Part shown: positions 1 through 8,758 of the stretch, one piece after another | How positions within the stretch are numbered: the first letter of the stretch is position 1 | Layout of the letters: each line of letters begins with the position of its first letter | Source of the DNA: Anthocerotibacter panamensis C109 | GTDB lineage: Bacteria; Cyanobacteriota; Cyanobacteriia; Gloeobacterales; Anthocerotibacteraceae | Length of the DNA: 64,000 nt | Direction: 5' to 3' | Assembly (NCBI RefSeq): GCF_018389385.1 | Contig: NZ_CP062698.1 | Location: 2,855,501 to 2,919,500, forward strand | Made by a program: the position numbers and the translations under genes | Notes under the pieces: generated by a model | Databases searched by the model: none | Seen by the model: the letters and a program-made list of their open reading frames with translations, nothing else | What the model was told of the DNA's origin: nothing

Positions 1-90
1 ACCTGGATCGAGTACAAGCTCAGCAAAGAGGTTATTCCGATTCAGATGCGCCCCCACCCCTACGAGTTCGAGCTTTACTACGACGTGTAG
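1..90 (+). CDS. glnA: Glutamine synthetase, C-terminal end (partial)
   Basis: Only the last 29 codons and the TAG stop are inside the window. The translated end, with MRPHPYEFELYYDV at the terminus, closely matches the C-terminus of type I glutamine synthetase (the E. coli protein ends in a similar PHPxEFELYY motif). The enzyme makes glutamine from glutamate, ammonia and ATP in the cytoplasm. The catalytic part is upstream of the window and cannot be judged. A strong hairpin terminator follows 22 bases after the stop. Confidence 0.85.
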   Translation, partial: TWIEYKLSKEVIPIQMRPHPYEFELYYDV

Positions 91-112
91 AAGACGTCTA
101 GCTATGGGCACA

Positions 113-134
113 AGCCGCCTGCGGGCGGCTTTTT
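113..134 (+). terminator. Rho-independent terminator after glnA
   Basis: A perfect 7-bp GC-rich stem (AGCCGCC with GGCGGCT), 4-base loop TGCG, followed directly by a T run. It lies just downstream of the glnA stop and separates it from the chemosensory operon. Confidence 0.85.
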
Positions 135-301
135 CATCTCAGTAGATAGCAGCAGTATATTAAAGGTTCTTCACAAACACTTTACATTCTATGTGTTATC
201 GCTTAGCTACTCTACAGGGAATACTCTATACACTGGGGGTACTATGGGCTTCCAGACCTAGTTGTTTTCAGCGAGGGGAGGTGCAGTAGTGGGGGTACAC
301 C

Positions 302-1441
302 ATGCAGGGTAAGCTACAGGACACCGATATCTTCAGCCTCTTGCAGCTTGCAGAGCTTCAAAAGCGCACTGGTCAGGTCTTTTTGGATGCTGGTGCGGGC
401 AGGCTTTGGTCTGTGTTCTTCCACAATGGTCGGTTGCTCTACGCCACCGATGACCGAGAGGGTGCGACCCGCCTAGGAGATAACCTCCGCCGTCAAGGGT
501 TGGCCCACGAGACCCAGGGGATGCCCTCTGCCAGTCAGAATCAGACCGCCCCGGAATATGCCTTGCTCACCTCCTTGGCCCAACAACATCGACTCACCAG
601 CCCTCAGGTCCAACAGATCCTCCGCACTATGGTCGAGGAAGTCCTCTTTGACCTGTTGGGATTTAGCCAGGGTTCCTTTTATTTGGAGTCCGCCGCGCCC
701 TTGAGCCCCCAGTGGGTCGAGATGGAGATCACCCCCTTGGTGCGCCTCGTGGCAGCTCGTCGGGATGAGTGGGAGAAGTTGGCCCCGCGTATCACCTCAC
801 CTTTAGAGAAGCCCCACATTCAATCCAAAGAAAACCTCCGCCAGAGCCTGCCTGCCGCCGCTTACGAAAAGCTTGTGGAATGGATCAACGGAGAAAACAA
901 TCTCCAACGGCTAGCCCGCCTATTGGGTCGCGATGTCCTGACTGTAGCCCGCGCTATCGATCCCTATGTCAAAAATGGCACGATAACTATAGAGCCTGTA
1001 CCCCAACTCATCACGCGCCGCACCCGTATCAGCCCCGTCAAGACCCGTAAAGTAGTCTGTATCGACGACAGCATTTCCATCCAAAAAAGCGTGGAGTTCT
1101 TCTTGCAGGGGAGGGGTTATGAGGTGCAGACTATCGGCAATCCCACCGAGGCTTTGACCGATATTTTCAAAAGCAAACCGGACTTGATCCTGCTTGACAT
1201 CGCCATGCCCCGCCTTGATGGTTACGAGCTTTGCGCCATGATCCGCAAATCCAGTGCCTTCGGAATCACCCCCATCATCATGCTCACGGGTAAAGATGGC
1301 TACATTGACCGGGTCCGCGCCCGGATTGCCGGGGCTACTGAATACCTGACCAAACCCTTTGGGGAGCAGGAGTTGTTGGGGATTGTAGACAAATATTTCG
1401 GCCCAGATTCGACGCCATCCTTGCACGAGGTGCGCAACTAA
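302..1441 (+). CDS. PatA/PixG-type response regulator (DUF4388 + receiver)
   Basis: 379 aa. The N-terminal third (about 1-110) looks like the DUF4388/PATAN domain of cyanobacterial PatA, PixG and PilG-type regulators. The C-terminal part (about 250-375) is a CheY-like receiver with the acidic pocket IDDS, phosphoacceptor Asp299 in LLDIAMP and a Lys in the TKPFG motif. It is the first gene of a five-gene taxis operon, the usual place for this protein in cyanobacterial pix, pil and hmp clusters. There it acts as an output regulator for type IV pilus motility. The ATG at 302 is preceded by a G-rich stretch. Whether this cluster serves phototaxis, motility or another task cannot be read from the sequence. 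Confidence 0.85.
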   Translation: MQGKLQDTDIFSLLQLAELQKRTGQVFLDAGAGRLWSVFFHNGRLLYATDDREGATRLGDNLRRQGLAHETQGMPSASQNQTAPEYALLTSLAQQHRLTSPQVQQILRTMVEEVLFDLLGFSQGSFYLESAAPLSPQWVEMEITPLVRLVAARRDEWEKLAPRITSPLEKPHIQSKENLRQSLPAAAYEKLVEWINGENNLQRLARLLGRDVLTVARAIDPYVKNGTITIEPVPQLITRRTRISPVKTRKVVCIDDSISIQKSVEFFLQGRGYEVQTIGNPTEALTDIFKSKPDLILLDIAMPRLDGYELCAMIRKSSAFGITPIIMLTGKDGYIDRVRARIAGATEYLTKPFGEQELLGIVDKYFGPDSTPSLHEVRN

Positions 1442-1459
1442 TGCCTGAGGAGCTAAATC

Positions 1460-1825
1460 ATGAGTAAAGTCTTAGTAGTAGAAGATAACTTGAGCCAGCG
1501 TGAGATGATCTCCTCGTTGTTGCGCGAGAGTGGTATCGAAGTCATGGCAGCCCAAGATGGCGTAGAAGCGCTCGATCAGATTCAGCGCCTGCGCCCTGAC
1601 TTGGTGATCCTCGATATCATCATGCCCCGTATGAATGGCTACGAGGTCTGCCGCCGCATCAAATCCAACCCTGCAACCCAAAAGGTTCCGGTGATCATGT
1701 GCACCTCCAAAGCCGAGGAATTTGACCGCTATTGGGGAATCAAGCAGGGGGCTGACGCCTATATCTCCAAGCCATTTGTGCCCCAGGAATTCGTCGGTAT
1801 GGTCCGCCAACTATTAAAAACCTGA
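1460..1825 (+). CDS. CheY-like response regulator (PixH/PilH type)
   Basis: 121 aa, a single receiver domain: acidic residues in VVEDN, phosphoacceptor Asp52 in ILDIIMP, a Thr in MCTSKA and the conserved Lys in SKPF. There is no output domain, as in PixH, PilH or HmpB. It would receive phosphate from the CheA encoded four genes on. An SD-like GAGG lies upstream (TGAGGAGC), and the gap to the preceding regulator is 18 bases, consistent with one operon. Confidence 0.9.
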   Translation: MSKVLVVEDNLSQREMISSLLRESGIEVMAAQDGVEALDQIQRLRPDLVILDIIMPRMNGYEVCRRIKSNPATQKVPVIMCTSKAEEFDRYWGIKQGADAYISKPFVPQEFVGMVRQLLKT

Positions 1826-1834
1826 AGGTGACCC

Positions 1835-2338
1835 ATGGATCTGCTCCAGCCAACCCCCCAGGACGCAGTAGCCCCCGCTCCGCAGGGCGACCTCTACCTC
1901 AAATTTGAGTTAGGTTCCGGGCAGCAACTGGCCTTCCCGGCTACCGGCGTCCTTGAAGTGGTAGAACTTCCCACAGAAAACATCACTGCTATGCCCAACA
2001 TGCACCCCTTGCTTATGGGCACCTACAATCTGCGTGGGGAGATCCTCTGGTTGGTGGATTTGGCGCTCTTGTTTCAGAACACCTACCTCACCGTGGCTAA
2101 CGGTCAGTATCCGGTCATCGTTGTTCAGGATGAAGATGCTCCGGTAGGTCTAGCCGTTGCCCGTATCTGCGGGATGAGCTGGCTGGATGGCGAACGAATT
2201 CAGCCTGTCGGTCAAGCTCCCCCCGCCAACTTGCGTCCTTTCGTGCGGGGGAGTTTTCCGCAGACAGACGACGACTTGGCGTCGGTCTTGCTCCTCGATC
2301 CTGACACCCTGGTGCGCTCCCGCCCCTGGACCCAATAA
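1835..2338 (+). CDS. CheW-like adaptor
   Basis: 167 aa. A CheW fold is suggested by an early beta-rich segment (YLKFELGSGQQLAFP), the EVVELP stretch, the NLRGEILWLVDL signature and a later hydrophobic VGLAVARI segment. CheW proteins couple receptor signalling tips to CheA. An SD (AAGGTG) precedes the ATG, which is 9 bases after the CheY-like gene. It is the third gene of the operon and corresponds to PixI, PilI or HmpC. Confidence 0.88.
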   Translation: MDLLQPTPQDAVAPAPQGDLYLKFELGSGQQLAFPATGVLEVVELPTENITAMPNMHPLLMGTYNLRGEILWLVDLALLFQNTYLTVANGQYPVIVVQDEDAPVGLAVARICGMSWLDGERIQPVGQAPPANLRPFVRGSFPQTDDDLASVLLLDPDTLVRSRPWTQ

Positions 2339-2360
2339 CCTTCGCACAATGAGGTAGACC

Positions 2361-4121
2361 ATGGTTTCAGCAACAGACTATCAAAGAGCGGTCGAAGCCT
2401 TTGCCCAGGAGCAGTATGAGGAAGCCGCCCAACTCTTCATCCGCCTAGTCCAAGGCCGCCCCGACGACCCCAATCTCCGCTTGTGGCTTGCCTCTGCCCA
2501 ACAACAGATCGGTCAAGTCGAAGAGGCCCGCAGCCAGTACCAGCAGGTCCTAGAACTCACCACGGACCCAGAGGTGCTTCAGACTGCCCAAAAAGCCCTC
2601 CAGCGGCTGGATTTGGAGAACTACGACTTGCCTCCAGAGCCTGAAGTGCCCCTGGATCTAGGCAACAACACCTTTACTTTTGAACCGCTGACCACGCCTG
2701 CGAGTGTTGGGATAGCGAAACCTGTCGAGGAATTTACGCCGTCCAATGGCCCCTTCATGGCGATGGACAGCTTCAGTATGACCGCAGGCCCCGACCTCAG
2801 TGGCAGCGGCGTCGAGGAGGCCGCGCTCAATCTCGAAGAACTCACCCAGACTATTGAGGAGATCAAGCGTAAGTTCGTTGCATTGGTCATCCCCCTGCTC
2901 CTCCTAGAGGTTGTGGGCGGAGTCCTCGGGCACTTCCTGGGGTCGGATCTGAGTTTTTACCTGCTACTCCAGTTGGGGAGTGCTGTCCTTGCCTTTATCC
3001 TGCTCTTGATCTTGCGTAACCAACTCATCCAACCGGCCCAAAAACTGGTCGATCAAGTGCGGGCCTTCCTCAACAATCGTGACCAGGAGACTGTCAAACA
3101 GCGTCAGGAAAAAGAAGACCTCCAGCGTCAGGTCATCAAGCTACTAGATGAAGTCGAAGGCGCGGCCCGCGGGGATCTCACCGTCCAAGCCGAGGTCACC
3201 GCCGATATCATGGGAGCGGTCGCTGACTCCTTCAACCTGACCATCCAAAACCTGCGTCAGCTCGTCCAGAAGGTCAAGGACTCGGCCTCCACCGTCAACT
3301 TCGCCGCACTCAGCAACGAAGCCTTTGCTCGTACCCTCTCCGAAGACGCCCTGCGTCAGGCGCGCGAAGTATCCGCCAGTGGTGAAGCCGTCCAGCAGAT
3401 GACCACCTCGATCCTCCAGGTAGCCACGAACGCCAGAAAAGCGGAGACTGTCGCGCGTCAGGCATCCCAGACCGCTACTCGGGGCGGGGAGGCTGTCGAA
3501 CGGACCCTCTCGGGCATCTTGAGTATCCGCGAAACCGTTTCTGAGACCGGTAAAAAAGTCAAACGACTGGCGGAATCAACCCAGGAAATCTCCAAAATCG
3601 TCGCCCTCATCAACCAACTCTCCTCGCGTACCAACCTCCTGGCCCTTAACTCCAGTATTGAGGCCGTCCGAGCTGGGGAGGCTGGTCGGGGCTTTGCCAT
3701 TGTCGCCGACGAAGTCCGCCAGCTCGCTGACCGAGCTGCCAAGGCCACCCGCGAAATCGAACAGATCGTCTTGAACATTCAATCAGAGACCAGCGCGGTT
3801 ATGGCCGCCATGGAAGAGGGGACCCAGCAGGTCGTGCAGGGAACCTCCCTGGCCGAGGAAGCCAAGCAGTCGCTGGAGGAAATCATCCAAGTCTCCCGGC
3901 AGATTGATGGTCTGGTCGCCGAGATCGCTGATTCGACGGTTAAGCAGGAGGAGACGGCTAAGGGCGTCTCGCAGGTCATGCGCTCCGTCGAGGGTGCAGC
4001 CCAGCGTACTTCTCGAGAATCCCGGCAGGTGTCGGACTCGCTCAAGGAACTGGTCGCTGTCGCCACCGACCTCCAGGAAGCTACCGACCGCTTCCAAGTC
4101 CTGGGTGCGGATGCACCCTAG
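2361..4121 (+). CDS. Methyl-accepting chemotaxis protein with N-terminal TPR
   Basis: 586 aa. Residues about 1-90 form TPR-like helices ([20 protein letters not shown] pattern), followed by an acidic, Pro-rich linker. Two hydrophobic segments at about 172-218 are joined by only a few residues, so there is no real periplasmic sensor domain. HAMP-like sequence and a long methyl-accepting signalling domain follow, including the conserved hairpin tip around [24 protein letters not shown]. No GAF (bilin-binding) domain is visible, unlike PixJ, so a photoreceptor role is not supported. It probably pairs with the CheW and CheA of the same operon. Input may come through the cytoplasmic TPR. Confidence 0.9.
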   Translation: MVSATDYQRAVEAFAQEQYEEAAQLFIRLVQGRPDDPNLRLWLASAQQQIGQVEEARSQYQQVLELTTDPEVLQTAQKALQRLDLENYDLPPEPEVPLDLGNNTFTFEPLTTPASVGIAKPVEEFTPSNGPFMAMDSFSMTAGPDLSGSGVEEAALNLEELTQTIEEIKRKFVALVIPLLLLEVVGGVLGHFLGSDLSFYLLLQLGSAVLAFILLLILRNQLIQPAQKLVDQVRAFLNNRDQETVKQRQEKEDLQRQVIKLLDEVEGAARGDLTVQAEVTADIMGAVADSFNLTIQNLRQLVQKVKDSASTVNFAALSNEAFARTLSEDALRQAREVSASGEAVQQMTTSILQVATNARKAETVARQASQTATRGGEAVERTLSGILSIRETVSETGKKVKRLAESTQEISKIVALINQLSSRTNLLALNSSIEAVRAGEAGRGFAIVADEVRQLADRAAKATREIEQIVLNIQSETSAVMAAMEEGTQQVVQGTSLAEEAKQSLEEIIQVSRQIDGLVAEIADSTVKQEETAKGVSQVMRSVEGAAQRTSRESRQVSDSLKELVAVATDLQEATDRFQVLGADAP

Positions 4122-4164
4122 TTCACGGTCTTTGCCACCTGAGGGAGTGTAAGGAGTAGAACCT

Positions 4165-7100
4165 ATGAATCCAGAAGTCCAGCAGCGCGTCCTCGGTTAT
4201 TTTCTTGAAGAAGCTCAGGACCATATCGCCACCATGGAACGGGGCTTAATGGAACTGGCCGGAGGCGACCCAGAGGTCCTCCAGGAACTCTTTCGGGCGG
4301 CCCATTCCCTCAAAGGAGGTGCGGCACTGCTCGGGCTCTCGACGATTCGGCACCTCGCCCATGAACTGGAGGACCACTTCCGCGTCATCCAGGAAGAGAA
4401 AAAAATGGTCGATCAAAACCTGGAGGGCCTGCTGTTGCGGGTACTCGATATCCTCCAAGGGCTAGTCCAGGATCTTCAGTCCGGTAGGGCACTCACCCCA
4501 GAGCGGGAAACCCAAGCTGAAGAGCAGGCCCAACCGTTGATGCAGGCTCTGGCCGCACACTTAAGTGGAGAGGCTCTCCCCTTGGCGGTAGGAGCCCCCA
4601 CCGAAGACCAAGCCCAGATGCGGATTCAAGCGTACTTCATCGAAGAGTGCAACGACCACCTCTTTACCCTAGAGCGGGGACTGATGGCATGGCGGGAGCG
4701 CTCTGAAGACCCGGAACTCTTCAACGAACTTTTTCGAGCGGCGCACTCGATCAAAGGCGGAGCCGCAATGCTCGGTCTGCAAGCTATCCGCCGGGTCGCC
4801 CATGAACTCGAAGATTGTTTCCGCCTTGTCCAAGAGCAAGACCGGGTCGTGGAGGAGCGTCTAGAGGGGCTCCTCCTCAGAGTGCTCGATATCTTGCGTG
4901 ACCTTGTGGGCCATCTCTCGACGCAAGGAGCCATCACGCCCGAGCAGGCCGAACAAGCCCAAGTCCGGTTCCAGCCGGTGCTCCAAGAGTTAACTAGCTA
5001 CTTGGGCGGGGACTTCGACGCACCTACACTCCAGGATCTGTTGCCGGAGGAATCCGCCCTGCCTGCTGCGGTCTCACGCTTTACCCCCGATCAAGAACGG
5101 ATTGTCGGCTATTTCCTTGAAGAAGCCCTCGAACATCTGGCGACCCTAGAGCAGGGTCTCCCCCAGTTAACTGAGCTGAGTGACGATCTGGAGTTTTTAC
5201 CGGAACTCTACCGGGCGGCGCACTCGATTAAGGGCGGGGCAGCCATGCTGGGTCTGGAGGGGATTCGCCAAGTAGCCTACCATCTTGAACACCAACTCAG
5301 GACTGTCAACGAACGGGATGAGCCGCTGAGTCCCTCTTTGCAAGAACTTTTTAGCGCGGTATGCGACCGCCTTGCCCTCTTTGTGTCCGAATTGGGTCAA
5401 GGTATGCTGACAGTCCCCCGCGAGACCGAATTGCTCGAGCAGACAGGGCCCCTGCTCGACCACCTCACCCAGGCGATGGAAGCCCCTGATTTGGTCGCTG
5501 TACCTGCTCTGGCGGATCTCGTGGAAGCTGTGATCCCTACAGTCCCCCCAGCCGAACCCGAACCTGCCCCAGTCGCTGATCCTGAGCCCGTAGCCGAGCC
5601 CGAACAGTTGCTGAGTGAAGCAGAGACCTGCACGGTAGTCAAGCTCCTGGCGCCGAGCCTGGAAGAGCTAGCCAACTACTTCGCACACGCTTCCTTTGAC
5701 GAAGTCCGCGAACCACTCCTGACCCTGACGCGAGAATTTTGTGAATTGGGCGAAGTCCATGGTATGCGCGAGTGGATCACGTTAAACCAGACCCTGGCGA
5801 TGGCCCTCATCTACCATGGCGATGATAGCTGGCAAGAGTTAGGCACCCAGGCGATGGGTGAACTGCGAGAAGCCTTTGATTACATCCGTCAGGGTCAGAT
5901 CACTCGGGTGCGCGTCTCCGAAGGGCTCCAGCGTCTGGCTAATCCCGCCCGCCCGCTGGAAATTCCCGCCCTGGAAGACCTGGTCACGGTTACTGCGCCC
6001 GCGCCCACGCCTGCTGTCGAGCTAGATATTCTCGGCACCCTCTTTGGAACCGAGTGGCCTCCTGCGCCTGCCCCGAGCCCGGTCATAGAGTCTGTGGTTC
6101 CCACCCAAGCCAAGCTTGCTCCTGAGCGCCGCCCCAAAACTGCCAGCATAGTCCGCCGCCTGATGCGCGTCGAGGTGCGCCACCTCGATGGCTTGAGCAA
6201 TCTGGTCGGGGAACTCGTCATCAACCGCAACTCCCTGGAGAGCCAGCAGAACCGCCTGCGCCTGCTTCTTGAGACGCTCCAACAGCGCGTAGGCCAACTC
6301 AACCGCATCAGCCAAGAACTTGAAGAGTATTATGATCGCTCGATTCAAGGAGTACGCGGAGAACGGTTCCGGGTGCCCGTCAATATCGGGGCTGTAGCCT
6401 TGACCCCGCCGGTGCTGGCGCGCGAAAGCTTTGACGCCTTGGAGATGGACCGCTACACCCCCTTGCACTCGATCTCTCAAGAGGTCATGGAGCTGATCGT
6501 CCGCATCAAGGAAGTGGGCTCCGATATCGAGTTTGTCACCGACCAAGCGGAAGAAGCGACCCGGCAGTTCCGGCAGTTGTCAGCTCAGTTACAGGAGGGC
6601 CTCAACCAGATGCGGATGTTGCCCCTCAGCGAGATTGTAGACCGTCTGCCCCGAGCGGTGCGCGACCTCTCAGTGAGTCTGGGCAAACAGGTAGACCTGG
6701 AGATCGTAGGCCGGGAGACCCTGGTTGACAAAGCAATCCTCGAAGAACTCTACGACCCGCTCACCCACCTCACCACCAATGCCCTGATGCACGGTATTGA
6801 GGACCCAGACCGTCGCACCCGCCTCGGCAAGCAGGCCAAGGGCCGGATCGAGGTCAAAGCCTACCACCAGGGCAACCAAACCGTTATCTCGGTCAGTGAC
6901 GACGGCCAGGGGCTTGCCGCCCAGCAGATCCGCGCCAAGGCCGTAGCCAAGGGCCTCCTGAGCCCCCAGGAAGCGCAGACCCTCGCCGATAGCGAAGTCT
7001 ATCCCCTGGTCTTCCTCCCCGGTTTTACGACCGCCGAGCGCATCACAGAAGTAGCGGGCCGGGGCGTCGGTCTCGACGTGGTCCAGAACCATATCAATCG

Positions 7101-8049
7101 CTTACGCGGCACGGTGCAGCTCGATTCCAAGCCGGGACAAGGGACGACCTTCACCATTCGGCTGCCCCTGACGCTCAGTATTTCGCGGGCAATCATCTGT
7201 CGCAATGGCCGCGCTCCGATTGCCTTTCCTTTAGATGGCATCGAAGATTTGATCGAAGTACCGATAGAGCGTATCCGCCGGGAGGGCCAGCAGCAGACTA
7301 TTGTTTGGCGCGAGCGCACGCTTTCTTTTATCGACCTCAATGACCTCCTTATCTACAACCGCGCCAGCACCGCAGAGAAACCTGAGTTGGGCAAAGAAGT
7401 GGCGACAGTCATCCTGCGCAATGGCGACACCTACGTTGCGCTAGGCGTGGATGCCTTTGTGGAAGAGCAGGAGGTCGTCATCAAGCAGATCAAAGGCCCG
7501 GTCCCCAAACCCACAGGCGTCGCCGGGGTGACCATTCTGGGCAACGGTCAAGTCTTGCCCATCGCCGATATCGGGGAGTTGATCGGGATGGTTGCCGGTC
7601 AGGTTCCGTTCCAAGCCCGCGTCCCCAATCTGCCCCTCCCCGACACCAAGGCTGCCAGCCAGACCACAGTCCTGATCGTGGATGACTCGATCACGGTCCG
7701 CGAGCTGCTTTCGATGACTTTTGTCAAAGCAGGCTACCGGGTCGAACAGGCCCGCGACGGTCAGGAAGCGCTGGAAAAACTAAAAAGTGGCCTCACTTGC
7801 GATCTGGTTTTCTGCGATGTGGAGATGCCCCGCATGGACGGCTTTGAATTCCTCGCTCAAATCCAAAAAGATGGTCGCCTGAAGTCGTTGCCGGTCGCCA
7901 TGCTCACCTCGCGCAGCGCCGAAAAGCACCGCCAGACCGCCTACCAACTCGGAGCCAAGGGCTACTTCACCAAGCCCTACCTCGAAGATGACCTACTCAG
8001 AGGCGCAGAGCAACTGCTCAAGACCAGCCGCGCTGGTTTGGGGGTCTGA
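4165..8049 (+). CDS. CheA-type hybrid histidine kinase with three Hpt domains and a receiver
   Basis: 1294 aa. There are three Hpt domains with intact phosphorylatable histidines at His47, His194 and His353, each in an AAHS(L/I)KGG motif. A helical segment at about 490-600 resembles a fourth Hpt but lacks the motif. A Pro/Glu-rich linker, the dimerisation region (LVGELVINRNS) and an HATPase core (TTNALMHGIEDP, VSDDGQGL, GRGVGLDVV) follow. Then come a CheW-like regulatory domain and a C-terminal receiver with Asp1218 in FCDVEMP. This is the architecture of PixL, PilL and HmpE kinases. It is the kinase of the operon, starting 43 bases after the MCP. The stop overlaps the next gene by one base (TGATG). 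Confidence 0.93.
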   Translation: MNPEVQQRVLGYFLEEAQDHIATMERGLMELAGGDPEVLQELFRAAHSLKGGAALLGLSTIRHLAHELEDHFRVIQEEKKMVDQNLEGLLLRVLDILQGLVQDLQSGRALTPERETQAEEQAQPLMQALAAHLSGEALPLAVGAPTEDQAQMRIQAYFIEECNDHLFTLERGLMAWRERSEDPELFNELFRAAHSIKGGAAMLGLQAIRRVAHELEDCFRLVQEQDRVVEERLEGLLLRVLDILRDLVGHLSTQGAITPEQAEQAQVRFQPVLQELTSYLGGDFDAPTLQDLLPEESALPAAVSRFTPDQERIVGYFLEEALEHLATLEQGLPQLTELSDDLEFLPELYRAAHSIKGGAAMLGLEGIRQVAYHLEHQLRTVNERDEPLSPSLQELFSAVCDRLALFVSELGQGMLTVPRETELLEQTGPLLDHLTQAMEAPDLVAVPALADLVEAVIPTVPPAEPEPAPVADPEPVAEPEQLLSEAETCTVVKLLAPSLEELANYFAHASFDEVREPLLTLTREFCELGEVHGMREWITLNQTLAMALIYHGDDSWQELGTQAMGELREAFDYIRQGQITRVRVSEGLQRLANPARPLEIPALEDLVTVTAPAPTPAVELDILGTLFGTEWPPAPAPSPVIESVVPTQAKLAPERRPKTASIVRRLMRVEVRHLDGLSNLVGELVINRNSLESQQNRLRLLLETLQQRVGQLNRISQELEEYYDRSIQGVRGERFRVPVNIGAVALTPPVLARESFDALEMDRYTPLHSISQEVMELIVRIKEVGSDIEFVTDQAEEATRQFRQLSAQLQEGLNQMRMLPLSEIVDRLPRAVRDLSVSLGKQVDLEIVGRETLVDKAILEELYDPLTHLTTNALMHGIEDPDRRTRLGKQAKGRIEVKAYHQGNQTVISVSDDGQGLAAQQIRAKAVAKGLLSPQEAQTLADSEVYPLVFLPGFTTAERITEVAGRGVGLDVVQNHINRLRGTVQLDSKPGQGTTFTIRLPLTLSISRAIICRNGRAPIAFPLDGIEDLIEVPIERIRREGQQQTIVWRERTLSFIDLNDLLIYNRASTAEKPELGKEVATVILRNGDTYVALGVDAFVEEQEVVIKQIKGPVPKPTGVAGVTILGNGQVLPIADIGELIGMVAGQVPFQARVPNLPLPDTKAASQTTVLIVDDSITVRELLSMTFVKAGYRVEQARDGQEALEKLKSGLTCDLVFCDVEMPRMDGFEFLAQIQKDGRLKSLPVAMLTSRSAEKHRQTAYQLGAKGYFTKPYLEDDLLRGAEQLLKTSRAGLGV

Positions 8050-8318
8050 TGGCACGCTACGTCCTGTTTGGTTCTTATAGTGCCGATGTCGTGGAGCGGC
8101 GTGCGCCTCACCGCGAAGCCCATCTCACCCGCCTGCGCCAACTTCAAGCGCAGGGCAAAGTCATCACCATCGGCCCCACCAAGGATCTAACCAAAGTCTT
8201 CGGGGTCTACGAAGCTGCCGATGAAGCTGCTGCGCGCACCCTCGTCGAAGAAGACCCCTACTGGCAAGCCGGGGTCTGGACGGAGTATACGCTTATGGAA
8301 TGGATTCAGGCTTTTTGA
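8049..8318 (+). CDS. YciI-like (YCII domain) small protein
   Basis: 89 aa, with the YCII ferredoxin-like fold pattern: an early YVLFGSY strand, a His in RAPHREAHLTRLRQL, and a C-terminal DPYWQAGVWTEYTLMEW segment typical of the family. Function is generally unknown; some relatives have weak enzymatic roles. The ATG overlaps the cheA stop by one base (TGATG), so translation is probably coupled. That need not mean a role in signalling. It converges on the phasin-like gene. Confidence 0.85.
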   Translation: MARYVLFGSYSADVVERRAPHREAHLTRLRQLQAQGKVITIGPTKDLTKVFGVYEAADEAAARTLVEEDPYWQAGVWTEYTLMEWIQAF

Positions 8319-8334
8319 GCCAACCATCGTTGCG

Positions 8335-8658
8335 CTAGCGGCGGTCTTGGAGTTGGCGCACCTGAAATTCCAGTTGTTCGAGGCGGGCCTTGAGGACTTC
8401 AAATTCTGACTGGGTCGGGACTTCTAGTTCTTTGAGGGCAATGCGGACCTGCTTGCGGAACTGATCCTCCAGGTTCCCTTGCTCTTCGCGGATACGGATG
8501 AAGATATCGTCCAAAAATTGTTTGGCATCCTCGGGGTTGAGACGGCCCTGTACTACCAGTTCGTCCAGGTTTTTACGCAACTGATCGACCACCGCAGAAG
8601 TAGCGCTGACCGCCGAGAGGAGGAGTTGTTTGAGAATTGCGTTGCTGTCCATGTTCAC
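8335..8658 (-). CDS. Phasin-like coiled-coil protein
   Basis: 107 aa, almost entirely helical with heptad-like spacing and a C-terminal coiled coil (FEVLKARLEQLEFQVRQLQ). The pattern resembles the short phasin-related or granule-associated proteins seen throughout cyanobacteria, but PHA synthase genes are not nearby, so the role is open. It is convergent with the YciI-like gene, 16 bases apart. Confidence 0.6.
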   Translation of the reverse strand: MNMDSNAILKQLLLSAVSATSAVVDQLRKNLDELVVQGRLNPEDAKQFLDDIFIRIREEQGNLEDQFRKQVRIALKELEVPTQSEFEVLKARLEQLEFQVRQLQDRR

Positions 8659-8758
8659 CCCGTTTTCTCTAGCTTACAAAATCGTGGGCCTGTAGCTGAA
8701 TTTTCCTCCAGCTAGCCTCCGGCCTTTGTCTAGCCCCAGAGTGAACTATGATTTGGAT

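Noticed and set aside
920-1426. 168-aa minus-strand ORF opposite the PatA-type regulator
   Set aside because: Complete overlap with a clear receiver-domain gene; the translation has no recognisable motif.
2361-4121. Photoreceptor (PixJ-like) function for the chemoreceptor
   Set aside because: No GAF domain and no bilin-binding Cys motif in the protein.
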